This document shows, one piece after another, positions 1 through 13,400 of a DNA stretch of 64,000 nt; the first letter of the stretch is position 1, and every line of letters starts with the position of its first letter. The notes under the pieces are model-generated. The model searched no databases. It was not told the DNA's origin and saw only the letters and a list, made by a program, of their open reading frames with translations. The DNA comes from Antedon mediterranea. Taxonomy: Eukaryota; Echinodermata; Crinoidea; Comatulida; Antedonidae. The position numbers and the translations under genes were made by a program. The stretch spans positions 26,722,070 through 26,786,069 of the forward strand of contig NC_092671.1 of the NCBI RefSeq assembly GCF_964355755.1, written 5' to 3'.

Positions 1-900
1 AATATAGGTATGCAAACAATAACAAATTACAAAGAACCGTATACAATAATAATATAGGTATGCAAACAATAACAAATTACAAAGAACCGTATACAATAAT
101 AATATAGGTATGCAAACAATAACAAATTACAAAGAACCGTATACAATAATAATATAGGTATGCAAATAATAACAAATTACAAAGAACCGTATACAATAAT
201 AATATAGGTATGCAAACAATAACAAATTACAAAGAACCGTATACAATAATAATATAGGTATGCAAACAATAACAAATTACAAAGAACCGTATACAATAAT
301 AATATAGGTATGCAAACAATAACAAATTACAAAGAACCGTATACAATAATAATATAGGTATGCAAATAATAACAAATTACAAAGAACCGTATACAATAAT
401 AATATAGGTATGCAAACAATAACAAATTACAAAGAACCGTATACAATAATAATATAGGTATGCAAACAATAACAAATTACAAAGAACCGTATACAATAAT
501 AATATAGGTATGCAAACAATAACAAATTACAAAGAACCGTATACAATAATAATATAGGTATGCAAACAATAACAAATTACAAAGAACCGTATACAATAAT
601 AATATAGGTATGCAAACAATAACAAATTACAAAGAACCGTATACAATAATAATATAGGTATGCAAATAATAACAAATTACAAAGAACCGTATACAATAAT
701 AATATAGGTATGCAAACAATAACAAATTACAAAGAACCGTATACAATAATAATATAGGTATGCAAACAATAACAAATTACAAAGAACCGTATACAATAAT
801 AATATAGGTATGCAAACAATAACAAATTACAAAGAACCGTATACAATAATAATATAGGTATGCAAATAATAACAAATTACAAAGAACCGTATACAATAAT
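1..900. repeat. 50-bp satellite, 18 copies
   Basis: Eighteen head-to-tail 50-bp units beginning AATATAGGTATGCAAACAAT and ending GTATACAATAAT. The units are identical except for one base: copies 4, 8, 14 and 18 read TGCAAATAAT instead of TGCAAACAAT. The array starts at base 1, so its left end is outside the window. Diverged single relatives occur at about 1336-1376 and 3122-3165, so the satellite probably grew from a local sequence. There are no spacers, so it is not a CRISPR array. Confidence 0.97.
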
Positions 901-1110
901 TAGTAGTAGTAACAGTACTTCTATGAATGAACGCTAGTTGGTCATACCATGAAGGTATAAAAATATACCTCCATGGTCAAACCCAGTACAGCTTCGATTA
1001 ACCTCACAGCTTAATTGTGAAACATTTGATAGAAAAACTTCCTACCAGTGTGTTTAAGAATGATAAATCAAATTTGTATAACCTGTGTGTGGAAGTATAA
1101 GAATATTTTA

Positions 1111-1615
1111 CCAAAACCATTACAAACCACTTACTTTTTAACAGCTCAGAAATAAACCTACTTAGCAGCGTACATACAATGTACAGTATAAACAGAAAAG
1201 GATAATCAAGATAATTATGAAGGCAGCCAAGTGTTTTATTTTTTTAAGTTGAAGCTTGAACCATGAAGGATGCACTTTACCTTCTTGACTGTGGCGTAGA
1301 CCTAGTCCACGATCGTTGGCCTTAGTTTTGATAATTGTTATGCAAACAATAAGGGTTTATCGAATTATCACGAACCTTTACATTTCAATATTGAGACAAT
1401 GAAGTATTTAAATCAACCATAACCAGCCACTTTTGAATGGCTCAGAAATAAACTTGCTTACAATGTAAAGTATAAACAGAAAAGACTGAGGATAATCAAG
1501 ATAAATATAAAGGCGGACAAGTGATTTCGTTTCATATACTTAAACCATGAGGGACGTATTTTACCTTCTTGATTATTGCGTAGACCTAGTCCACGATCGT
1601 TGGCCTTAGTTTTTG
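1111..1615. repeat. Diverged tandem duplication of about 210 bp
   Basis: The segments 1111-1333 and about 1414-1615 are similar over their whole length (both contain GCTCAGAAATAAAC, GGATAATCAAGATAA and GACCTAGTCCACGATCGTTG). The right copy forms the 3' end of the TRIM-like coiled-coil ORF on the - strand. The left copy is a second, broken tail of the same gene. The spacer holds a single relative of the 50-bp satellite. Confidence 0.8.
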
Positions 1616-2480
1616 TTTCATGTATTCTTGGCATGGAACAGACACATTGTATGGAAAAGGTTGCACTATTTTTCTCTTGTTTTAACATGTCATTCTCAGC
1701 CACTAAGGCATTCATTTTTGTTTTCCACAGATCTTGTGCCTTACTATTTTCAGATAGTACTTTATCAAGCATTTGTTGATTGGATTCCAGCTTTCTTTTG
1801 TGTTCTTTTCTATATCTCTGTGCACGTTGTAAAATTTCGTTTTTCTCTCTTTCTAAGATTTCATTCACAGCTACTAATTCATTAATTTCATTACAATTTT
1901 CAGATAGTAATTCATGGACCATTTGTTGATTTGATTGCAGCATCCTTTTATGTTTTATTCTATCTGTACATTCACATTCTTTATTTTTACTTATCTTTAT
2001 TTGTATTGTTCTTTCTCTATCTCTAAAAAATTTATTTTTGTTTGCAACTGATCGTTTTCAGAATATACTTATTTAAACATTCTGTTCAAAGATTCTGCTT
2101 CTATCTTTTGGCGTGTATATTCTTTCCGATATTTCTGGATTACTTCACTAAAAGTCACATGATTTAGTTTGTGGCGATGATGTAATTGTTGGTTACGACA
2201 AACAATACATATTAATTGCATGCATGTTTCACACCATACATTTAAAACTTGATTATGATCAGATTTCTCGCACATCGGCAGCTTAACATTAGTTTTAGTT
2301 CTGCACAAAGCACACACAATATCAAAAACAACATGCATTTTTTTTTTGCTTACGTAGACAATTTAGGCAGAACGAATGCCCACACTTTTTAGGCTGTTTC
2401 ATTTCTTTAAAGCACATTGAACATTCTGTAAGCTTTTCTACAAACTTCTTTACAGGGTGGTTATCCTCTTGCCTGGCCAT
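1458..2480 (-). pseudogene. TRIM13/TRIM59-like gene (RING, B-box, coiled coil, C-terminal TM), broken
   Basis: Three - strand reading frames in order make a TRIM-type E3 ubiquitin ligase. (1) 2322-2480, 52 codons, starts MARQEDNH and carries the RING first half CSMC...KCGHSFCLNC. (2) 2069-2338 gives the RING second half CALCR and a B-box (MCEKSDH, VWCETC, ICIVC, HHRHKLNH), then the start of a coiled coil. (3) 1458-1943 has two coiled-coil repeats (SNQQMVHELLSEN, SNQQMLDKVLSEN) and a C-terminal hydrophobic helix (AFIFILIILSLFCLYF). The order RING, B-box, coiled coil, terminal membrane anchor is that of TRIM13 and TRIM59. Breaks: a frame change at a run of ten A (2338-2347), in-frame TAA codons just after 2069, and another frame change before 1943. 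It lies antisense in a CEP290 intron. It could be a pseudogene, or a live gene with an assembly error at the A run, though the later stops favour decay. Confidence 0.7.
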
Positions 2481-4240
2481 TTTCTGCTTTCTCCTTTTCT
2501 CGCCTAACCCAGCGTAGTATCCAGGTGTACTTACAAATATACTATAATCAATATTTTGTCTTCATACAAAAATTTACACCAATCATGTAGAGTTATGTTT
2601 AATTTGAACACGTATGTAATATTTTCAATGCTGAAATAGATCAAACATAAAATACTTTGTGAAAACATATAAAATTGCTTAAAAGGTGTTTTAAAAGACA
2701 GGTTATGCAGTAATTAAGTGTAAGGGTGTCGTTCTAATGTCATTTATAGTTTTTCGAAATTTAGCTGTAGGTGCTGGTAAATGACACTAACAACACAATA
2801 ATCTGACTTGAATGATCTAAAATAATTCACAGTATTAAATATTACTGTACAATAAAATAACAGAACTCTTTACATACTTACAGTGTAGTTGTCGATTCTG
2901 TTTATAATTTCTGGTCTAATGTAATATTCTTGGTGGTTAAATACTATTGTTATTCTCCAGACTACTGAGCTCCCACTGATGGCTAGTGTTAGTGAAACAT
3001 TTTCAAAAGGACAAATGAAGTAGACATGTTTATTGATTAACTTTGAAAATTTATAGAATTATTCAAGCTGTCTAAAATATTGTTAATCAATTTGAAAGTA
3101 CAGCTCTCCCCACTGATAATTAATATGCAAACTATAAGGATTTATCGAATCATCACAATCACAATACACCGAAGGTACTGTAAATCACAGCAATTTTTAT
3201 GCTAACCACAAATATTAATTTGTTAAAATTCAAAACTATATACCTCTACAATAACTTGCATGTTTTGGTAGATATTTTACCTTCATTTAAGGAGGTATTG
3301 TGTAATCGATCGCGTTTGTTTGTTTGTTAGCAGGATTACTCAAAAAGTAATTACAAGATCTTTACCAAAATGAAAATACTGATAGATATGTGGTCAAGGA
3401 CCACTCCATTAAATTTTGGATGCAATCCGAACCATAGTCCCAATTCTGGACCACTTTTTAGTATAATTTTCAGAACAGAATAGGACAGAATTTTCAAAAG
3501 CCGGCGAGCAGCCTTAAAGTAACAAGTAAACTGAAATTGCATTTTTTCTACTTGTCCTAAAAACTTAATTTTTGTATAAGAGGCAGGAGTTATAATTTGT
3601 GATTTGTAATTTTAAAACATAAATTGATTGAATTTACAGGTTTTTTGATACAAGTAGTTTTAAAAAACTTATTTCTTTTCAAATGTTTTTGGCGTTGCTG
3701 TTCTATTGTTAGTCAACAGAATCTATTGTTAGTTGAAAGGCTGGTTACATAACCATTACACCAAATTCATATACACATGCTTGTAATGAAATTAGCCTAA
3801 ATCACACACAGCATTAAGACACACACAAATATATAATTTTTTTCCCGGAGTATTCTTATGTAGGAGATTTTTACAGTAGGCAGAGGTATGCACTCTCGGA
3901 TTGGCTTTCTAGTTAGTGAGTGAACTTGATAGGTAGAGTTAATGTATACATTATACAAGAATTAACAATTAATGTAATTATGATCATATTAAATAACTAT
4001 TCTAATGTGATAAGCCTGAATAGACAACAGTAAAGTTAAAATATCAATTGAATTGAATACAAGTGATTTAATTGTCTAGAGTTAAACTGTCATAGTTAAC
4101 CTGTTTGGTAAAAGAACTACTGTAAATTTATGATTATTATGTCAATTTTCACATTTCTCTTTCTTATTATAAAGTATAGTTTAGAATTTTATTTGTGAAT
4201 TAAACAAAACCAACGTAAATCATTGTTATTTAACTTATAG
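2481..4240. other. Intron sequence, few features
   Basis: No exon was found on either strand. A - strand GTAAGT donor-like site near 2531 could belong to a 5' untranslated exon of the TRIM-like gene. At 3300-3480 there is a degenerate dispersed repeat marked by TTTGTTTGTTTGTTAGCAGG. The rest looks unique and AT-rich. Confidence 0.5.
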
Positions 4241-4459
4241 GAACTTAGCAATAAGGAGGAACTACTTGAAAAGTTTGAAGGCTCCATGGAAGTATACAAA
4301 CGGAAATTTGCAGTAATGCGTCATCAGCAGGGTCTGGTATACAGTGAATATGAAAAAGAAAAGAAGCAGTGGGAAGAAGAAAGGGAGAAATGGGGAACAG
4401 AAAAAAAGAAATGGCAGGACCAACAGAGTGAGGATTCTGTACGAATACGAGAATACAAT
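4241..4459 (+). CDS. CEP290: CEP290 window exon 1
   Basis: 219 bases, 73 codons, phase 0 on both sides. The acceptor follows TTAACTTATAG and the donor is GTAAGG. It encodes ELSNKEELLEKFEGSM, then YKRKFAVMRHQQ, ending VRIREYN. Human has NRKFAVIRHQQ and KVKEYN at the same places. It is rich in Lys and Glu (EEEREKWGTEKKKW), a typical coiled coil. Confidence 0.94.
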
Positions 4460-7400
4460 GTAAGGATTGTAGGCTGTCAATAATTGTTTTCAACGTTCAA
4501 TTTAGAACTAATGAGAGGGAAGTGAGAATTCATTCAGAACTGGTTCATACTAGTGGATTGTTTAACAGATCGAAAACTTTATTTGTTCCCCAATTGATCT
4601 TTGTTTCCTTATTTCATCCCAGCTCCAGTACATTCCATTATTTTGTTTTCGCATGAAACAAACCAGATCTGGAACAAAGCTTAATAATGCATGCTGTGTC
4701 CTTGGACTTTTCTATCTGTGTATTCTAACCATTAGATTGTGTGTGTGAAAACAGCTTAAACCTTTTATATGTTGTGGTTTTTATATGGTTGTCTCAAGAA
4801 ACAATTCCAAGCAAGTCATCTGAAGATCAAATCATACATATAAGAATTTAAAAATAGCTTACATAAAAAGAAATCCTTGATACTCATTCAGGATTTCAAA
4901 ATATCCATTTATTCCAAATATTATAGTGCCATCTCAAGTTTCATAAAACTTCTTGATATTGCATTTTCCCAAGTTGGGGGATCTGTAACAATAAATCTGG
5001 TTTCTGAATTGTGCAAGAAAAGTTTCCATTACAGTACGCAGAATGAATGTTGAATATTATGTTAAAATGTTTAAAAAGTACAAAATACCAACAGATTAAA
5101 CAAGTTATAATCACCTATTAAATTTCAAATTGAATTTCCCTGGATTAAAAAGAAGTTGGTTGTTTGTGCGGTAGACAGGGGGTCTCAAACAATTTATTTG
5201 TCTGTCTTTCACTTTTTTCAAAGTTTATACTTGAATGGTTTTCTTTTCAGAGATTGCTGGACACCCTCAAACAAGATGGCAGCGAACAGCAAAGGCGGCT
5301 TGCAGACATGAGTCGTAAGATGACTGTGCTACGGGTCAATGAACAGGCTCTTACAAGACGTTACACTGCCTACCAAGAAGTCGAGGCCACACTTAGAAAG
5401 GTAATTTGATGTTCACACTATATCTGCCTGTATTGTGTAAGCAAAATATATGTACAGTATCACTGGCTGGTTTAGAATTTATTCTGTGTTTATTTTGATG
5501 TATGTGTACAGTAATTTTTATATAGAATAGAAAGTTTGTCAAGTCGATTAAACTTAACAGGTAGCACATATTCTAATTTTCTGGAACAGTTTCTTCATTA
5601 TATTTTCTGTATTGCATATGAGACTTTAACTGGACAAATGTAGCACAAATTCGAGAGGAGAGACTATAAAAGAAAGATAAAATGAAATGAAAAAAACGTG
5701 AATCGTTAAGAAAAAATCTTTGTAAAGTTATTGTATTAAATAGCATAATGTTGTTACCACTGCACATATTTGTTTGCATGTTAAGACAGCCTTTAGTCTA
5801 CTTTTTATTCACTTTATAATTAAAATAAGAATAAACAACTTATTGGTATGTGTTTTTACAACAACAAAAAATAGGAGAGCAATCGATCACACAATGAAAT
5901 GGTGCAGATGGAGACGGCTGTAACAGAAAGGCTAGGCTATCTTCAAAGACACAAGGTAAATTTCAAAATTGTAAATGTTAAGTGTTATTTTGATTTCTAC
6001 AATTGACAAAATGTATGTACTGTATTTCCATGATCGAAAAATAAATTCTCAAATTGTTTTTTTTTATCGCTTGTATTTGTTTTTAAGGAATCATCGCAAT
6101 TCAAGATTGCAGCGTTGCAGCGGGCGCTGGATGACAGTGTCCCTGCGAATGAACTTGATCATCTGATGAGGAAGTTCAATGACCTAACTACCAAGTATAG
6201 AGAGGTTCTTGAAATGGACAATAAACTGGTCACTAGAAATGCTCATATTGACCATTTGGAGGTTAGTCATTTTTTTTTTAGAACTGCTTGTATTGACCAT
6301 TTAGGGGTTTGTCACTAAAAATGCTCATATTGACCATTTGTAGATTGTCATTAAAAATGCTCATATTGACCATTTGGAGATTAGTCATTAAAAATGTTCA
6401 TATTGACCATTTGTAGATTAGTCATTAAAAATGCTCATATTGACCATTTGTAGATTAGTCATTAAAATGCTCATGTTGACCATTTGGAGATTAGTTATTA
6501 AAAATGCTCATATTGACCATTTGGAGATTAGTCGTTAAAAATGCTCATATTGACCATTTGGGGTTTAGTCAATATAATAGCTCATATTGACCATTTGGAG
6601 ATTAGTCATTAAAAATGCTCATATTGACCATTTGGAGGTTAGTCATTAAAAATGCTCATATTGACCATTTGGAGATTAGTCATTAAAAATGCTCATATTG
6701 ACCATTTGGAGATTAGACCATTTTTTCACAATCATAACTTATTTTTTCAAATAACTAGCATATAGGAAATGAGAAAATAATTACTATTTGTTCCAACAAT
6801 TCGAGTAAGCCCCAGTTGCCTAATGTCTTTTTTAGTAATGTATTCACTCCTAGTTATCATCACTTTTTATCCTGTTGTATATTTTTCACCGTTGTTTCGT
6901 CTTCCATTTACTAAAATCTTGCACAATTGCAGATATTTTTGTTGATAATGAAAAGTGATTTATGTGGTCATTTTCTGTACTAATTTTATTTTCATTTATA
7001 GATGGAAAATACCAAGATGCAGAAAGAATCTGAAGAATTAAAGCGAGAACTGACACAAGAAAAAGAAAAACTGCATACATTAGAACAAGCTATGGAAGAA
7101 CTTTCCAAAATAGGAGGTATAAAAATACTGTCAAAACACTTCCACAATGTACTGTATTATGTTCTCATTTGAAAGGTATCCATTACCATTATGCAATTTA
7201 TAAAACACCTGTCATTTGATTCGAGGATTTTGGGTTACATGATATTCAATAAATATTCTATTGAACTCTTAATTACATCATTGAGAATGCAATGCTGTTA
7301 TGTGCAAGTGCGCAAATGTTTGCGCAACACAAGGCTAAGCTATCGCTGACTGATACGTTTGATAAACCTGTAGTGTGTGAATCTATAATTGTTACTGGAG

Positions 7401-10400
7401 CGCTTCCTTCTCAAATAGTTTGGACCATTATTATAAAACAAACAATGAATGTTTTTTTATTATTTAATTTCATTCAGTTAAGTTAAAAATATAACCATTA
7501 CAGTATATCGCTATATGAAAGTATGCATCTTGCATTCTAGCCTTTTCATCCACACCCAATCTTTCTATTTTTTGTTAGAATATTATCTAAATAAACAGAA
7601 TTAGTTGTTTTTATATATACGGTATTTATACACATAGTAGCAAGTATAGGTGAGACACGCAACTAGCATTTCAAGAAGATAGAGGTTAAATAATGTAACA
7701 AATACATTCTATTGTATTGTTCTATTGCTTATCATAGTGAAGGGCAGTCACGGTGTAAATGACTCGCATTACATGTCAATATCAAAGAAGATGACAATGC
7801 TAGAGATGAAAGAACTCAACGAGCGACAGAGGGCAGAACATGCTTCCCGTATGCAAGAACAGCTGAAGAAAACGGTCAACGAACTTGAGAACAGAAACTT
7901 GGAACTGGAGCAAAAATTTGCTGAGGTATCTTAGTAGCTAATAGCTAATATAGTACTATGGCTAATAATATGATCTCTTTTCAGTCATTTGATGTTCCTT
8001 CTAACAGTCTTCTCCTCAATTCATATTAACCAAAGAAGTTAACAAATAGCTAGTCAATCGTTTACTCCATATTTACAAATAATACAGTACAAACTTTTAT
8101 GTAAACCGACTATACAATTTTCAATGCATTGCTTAGGCTTGCTACTAGATAGCAACTAGTTATTGGCAAGGCCGCTGACTCTAGCAAAAAAATGGCAATT
8201 TTATAATATTTTCACAGCTAACCAAGATGAATTTAGAGTCACAACGAACTGAACGTGAGTTAAGAGATGAACTAGCTAATGCTGTTACAAAAGCCATTAA
8301 CGATATCGACAAAAAACGCATCACAGAACTAGAGAAGTTACATTTAAAATTACAGACAGATAACTCTAAACTTAAGGTTGGTATTTGAATTTATATTTAT
8401 GTTGAATATGATAGTATACAAACATTTACTGGGCTGAGGGGCACAGCAAAAAAATATAGCCAAGGTGATCTGGAGACTATACTATATCCCAAGACAAAGT
8501 TATATTTTCGTGCCACAACTTTATCCAGCTATATCCCTAGAGGACTACTCATTCAACTGTATCAAGCTTATTATATAAGGCTGAAATTTTCGATATTTTG
8601 TAAACTCGACTAATTGATAGGTCCAAGCTGCTGGACCCAAAAAACGTCTGGAAATGCTCACGGTTGAATAATTTTGAATTCTCGCCCTTTGATTGGTTGA
8701 CTTGACGAAAATGAAGTCACGATGTACTGAGGACTGCATGTCCAACACACAGGAAAATAATGTATTGAAATTCTTTGAATTTTAGGTTAAATAAAGACTT
8801 TTATTTAATAAACATGTAATATCGTATTTGATTGTATTTTACAATGTTAATATACAAAATATATTACTAAAAACCATAATTTTTTAAGTTCATACAATTG
8901 CCTACTAGGCTAGTCAATCTAGCAAAAAAAACAGCCCAAAGTGAAACAAATTGCAAACAGAGATTTTTCTTTTTTATATGGTCATATATGATGAGGAGAT
9001 CAAAATTTGAGCATCACACCTCTGTCACTCATCCCGATGATATGCAAATTAGCTTAAATATGCAAATTAGGGTGAAATTACAGGGTTACCATATCTCAAA
9101 AACTACTAGTCCGAGAGAGTTGATATTTTCACTGATCTATTCAAAATGTATATATTTATATTTACTCTAATGAAACATTTTACGAAAAAATGACCGGAAC
9201 TACAACATTTGACCTTCGACCCCATTTCCCAATGTTTGCATATACAATGTGACTAAAATGTCTGTAGAGACTTTATTTTGCCCTCAAATGACCCAGACAT
9301 AGGTTCCTAATAACCAGCATAGGATCACTTTGTAATTCCCAAAATCACACCTTTGTCACACACCTCAAAAGTATGCAAATTAGTAGTACAATTTAAATAA
9401 AATATGCAAATAAGGGGAAAAAATTACAGTTTTCCTATATCTCGAAAACCACTAATGCTAGAGAGCTGATTTTTTCACAGCCGTATTCAAAATGTACATA
9501 TTTCTATTTGCTCCAATGAAACATTTTACAAAAAATTGACCGGAAGTATGACATTTGACCCTCGACCCCATTTCTCAATATTGCATATATAAATGAAACT
9601 AAAATGTCTGTAGAGACTTTGTTTTGCCCTCAAATGACTCCGATACAGGTTTCTAATAGCCAACATAGGACTGTTTAGTAGATCTCAAAATCACACCTGT
9701 ATCACTCGCCTTCAAAGTATGCAAATTATTAGTACAAGTTACATGAAATATGCAAATTAGAGGGTGAAATTAAAGGTTCCTATATATCGAAAACCACTAA
9801 GGCTAGAGAGTTGATTTTTTCAATAACTTGTTAAGAATGTACATATTTATATTTACTCTAATGAAACATTTTACGAAAAAATGACCGGAAATACAACAAT
9901 TGACCCTCGACCCCATTTATCAATGTTTGCATACATAATGCGACTAAAATGTCTGTAGAGACTTTGTTTTGGACTCAAATAACTCGGATACATGTTTCCT
10001 ATAGTCAGCATAGGACCGCTTTGTAATTCCCAAAATCACGCCTTCATTTTGGCATGGTTGGAATTCCTTTTTTTCGTATTAGTTTATGTACAGCGCTTAG
10101 AGGTTTCACAACATTAGGCGCTATATAAATCCAGGATATTATTATTATTATTTCTCAATATTTGCATAATGCAACTAAAATGTATGTACAGACATTGTTT
10201 TAGCCTCAAATGACTCGGATACAGGTTTTATATAGCCAGTATAAGTCAAGCACCTCGAAAGGATGCAAATTAGTAGTACAAGCTATATGAAATATGCAAA
10301 TTACAGTGAATTGCCTTATGTATCTCGAAAACGCTAATGACCGAGAGAGAGAGAGAGAGATATGGCAACTTTCTAGTACTACTGATTTGCATACTTTCAA

Positions 10401-13400
10401 GCGAAGTACCAGAGGTGTGATTTTGAGAATTACTAAACAGTTCTATGCTGGCTATAGAAAACCTGTATCTGGGTCATTATTGAAAAAAAAATTATCGAAA
10501 GTATGACATTTGACCCTCGAACCTATTTCTCAATATTTGCATATAATGTAACTAAAATGTATGTACAGACTTTGTTTTGGCCTCAAATGACTTGGATACA
10601 GGTTTTATATAGCCAGTATAGGATCGTTTAGTAATTCCAAAAAGTCAAGCAACTCGAAAGTATGCAAATTATTAGTACAAGTTATATGAAATATGCAAAT
10701 TACAGCCTTATGTATCTCAAAAAACGCTAATGACCGATAGAGATATGGCAACTTTCACCTCTTGTACTACTAATTTGCATATTTTCTAGGGAAGTAACAA
10801 AGGTGTGATTTTGAGAATTACTAACAGTTCTATGCTGGCTATAGAAAACCTGTATCTGAGTCATTTGAGGCCAAAACAGTCTGTACAGATATTTTAGTTG
10901 AATTATATGAAAATATTGAGAAATAGGGTCAAGGGTCAAATGTCATAATTCAATCATGACAATTTTTGCGTAAAATGTTTCATTACAGCGAATCTAAATA
11001 ATAATATGTACATTCTGAATCAACTCTGAATTCAAATCAACTCTCTAGCATTAATGGTTTTCGAGATATGGGAAGACTGAAATTTCACCCCTAATTTGCA
11101 TATTTCATGTAACTTGTACTAATAATTTGCATACTTTCAAGGTATGTGACAAAGATGTGATTTTGGGAATTACAAAGCGGTCCTATGCTGACAATAGGAA
11201 AACTGTATCCGAGTCATTTGAGTCCAAAAAAATTATCTACAGACATTTTAGTCGCATTATTTATGCAAACATTGATAAATAGGGTCAAGGGTCAATTGTT
11301 GTATTTCCGGTCATTTTTTCGTAAAATGTTTCATTAGAGCAAATATAAATATGTACATTCTGAACAAGTTTTTGAAAAAATCAACTCTCTACCTTAGCGG
11401 TTTTCGATACATATAGGAACCTGTAATTTCACCCCCTAATTTGCATATTTCATGTAACTTGTACTAATAATTTGCATACTTTGAAGGTGAGTGATACAGG
11501 TGTGATTTTGAGATTTACTAAACATTCCTATGTTGGCTATTAGAAACCTGTATCCGAGTCATTTGAGGGCAAAACAAAGTCTCTAAAGACATTTTAGTTT
11601 TCATTATATGCAATATTGAGAAATGGGGTCGAGGGTCAAATGTCATAGTTCCGGGCATTTTTTTGTAAAATGTCTCATTACAGCAAATATAAATATATAC
11701 ATTTTAAATATTTTAGTGAAAAAATCAACACTCTAGCATTGGCGGTTTTCGAGATATGGCAACGCTGTAATTTCACTCCCTAATTTGCATATTTAATATT
11801 ACTTGTACTACTAATTTGCATACTTTCGAGGTGCATGACGAAGTTGTGATTTTAGGAATTATAATACAGTTCTATGGTGGGTATTGAAAAACAATATCCA
11901 AGTCATTGAGTCCAAAATAAAGTCTCTACAGACATTTTAATCACATATTTATGTAAATATTGAGAAATGGGGTCAAGGGTCAAAATTTGGTACTTCCGGA
12001 CATTTTTATGTAAAATGTCTCATTAGAGCAAATATAAATATATATATTCTGAACCAGACTGTGCAAAAATGAACTCTCTACGATTAGTAGTTTTTAAGAT
12101 ATGGTAACCCTGTAATTTCACCCTAATTTGCATATTTAAGCTAATTTGCATACCTTCGGGATGAGTGTCAGAGGTGTGATGCTCAAAAAATAATCACCTT
12201 ATTATATGTAACCATTTAAAAAAAAAAAATCTCTGTTTGCAATTTGTTTCACTCAAAATGCTAGATTGACTAGCCTATACTGTTGGAAAATTGCTAAAAT
12301 TATTTTCGGCGATGTTTACAGACTTTTATAATTCATTCTTTATTTTAATAAATATTTTATAAAATATCAACAGGCAATGTATGCTATTAACTGTTAATGT
12401 TGCATCGTTATCCCTAGCTAGGTAGTATGCCTATATACATGTGGGCCTGGTCAAATTAGGGAGTAATTAATGCTCCTACCAACCAATATAAATTAGATAG
12501 GTCCATACATATTAGTCCGGTGGCAGGAGGGGGGAATCACCACCCGAAAGGGGACAAATTGCCATCCAACTTTTCTAGACCAGAATTTTCCGTAGATTAC
12601 GAATATGGAAGGTAATCGATCAGGATAGGAAGCGTTTTCGAGATATAAGGGGTCAAAGTTCAAAATTGACTATAATGTGTATAATATGTATTATAACAAA
12701 TTTATTGAAGCACAATTTGGTCTTTTATTACATTTTTATGATTATAGGTATCTATTCAATCATCTTATGAAAAAAAAATCCTTTGTGATTAAGGGTCAAA
12801 TGTCAATATTGACCAATCATAGAACGTACCTATAAAACCAAATAAAAACTAATATTTAATAAAAATCGGATGTTTTCTCATCCTGTTAATCAATCATACG
12901 CAATGTAAAAGAGCGAATACATCATTTCATCAGTTGACATAAGGTCAATTTCATCAGTTGACATAAGGTCAAAGGTCAACATTTTAATACGCGTATTAGT
13001 TAACAAATAAATGCAAAGTTGTTATTGATGGTTTTACAAGTAATCAAATTATTGGATTAGTAAAGTTATGTTATTTCATTATAATACTGTATTTAATCAA
13101 ATCAGACTTCGATCAGGATAGGAAGCGAATAGGAAGAGATAAGGGGTCAAAGTTCAAAATTGACCAATTATAACAATGTATTATATACATATGTATCTAT
13201 ATATAAATTTACGCAAGGGCAAAATTCGGTAAATCGCGCGTTATTTCTAGAATGTTTACTCGATGGTATGTAAAGTTGGTTCGTACTTTCGGTACTGATT
13301 TTAACCACTTGATGTAACCCTGTTTACTAATTAAATTGAGTTCGATAATTAGTTATTGACGATTAAAACGAATTTAGGTTCAACGATGTGCCCCAAATAG

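Noticed and set aside
1-900. CRISPR array
   Set aside because: The units abut without spacers and the window is clearly eukaryotic.
1576-1885. + strand open frames of 67 and 90 codons
   Set aside because: They are shadows of the TRIM-like coiled-coil frame on the other strand.
7926-8217. U12-type intron (donor GTATCTT)
   Set aside because: The donor resembles the minor-class form only in part, and no TTCCTTRAC-like branch site lies before the acceptor.
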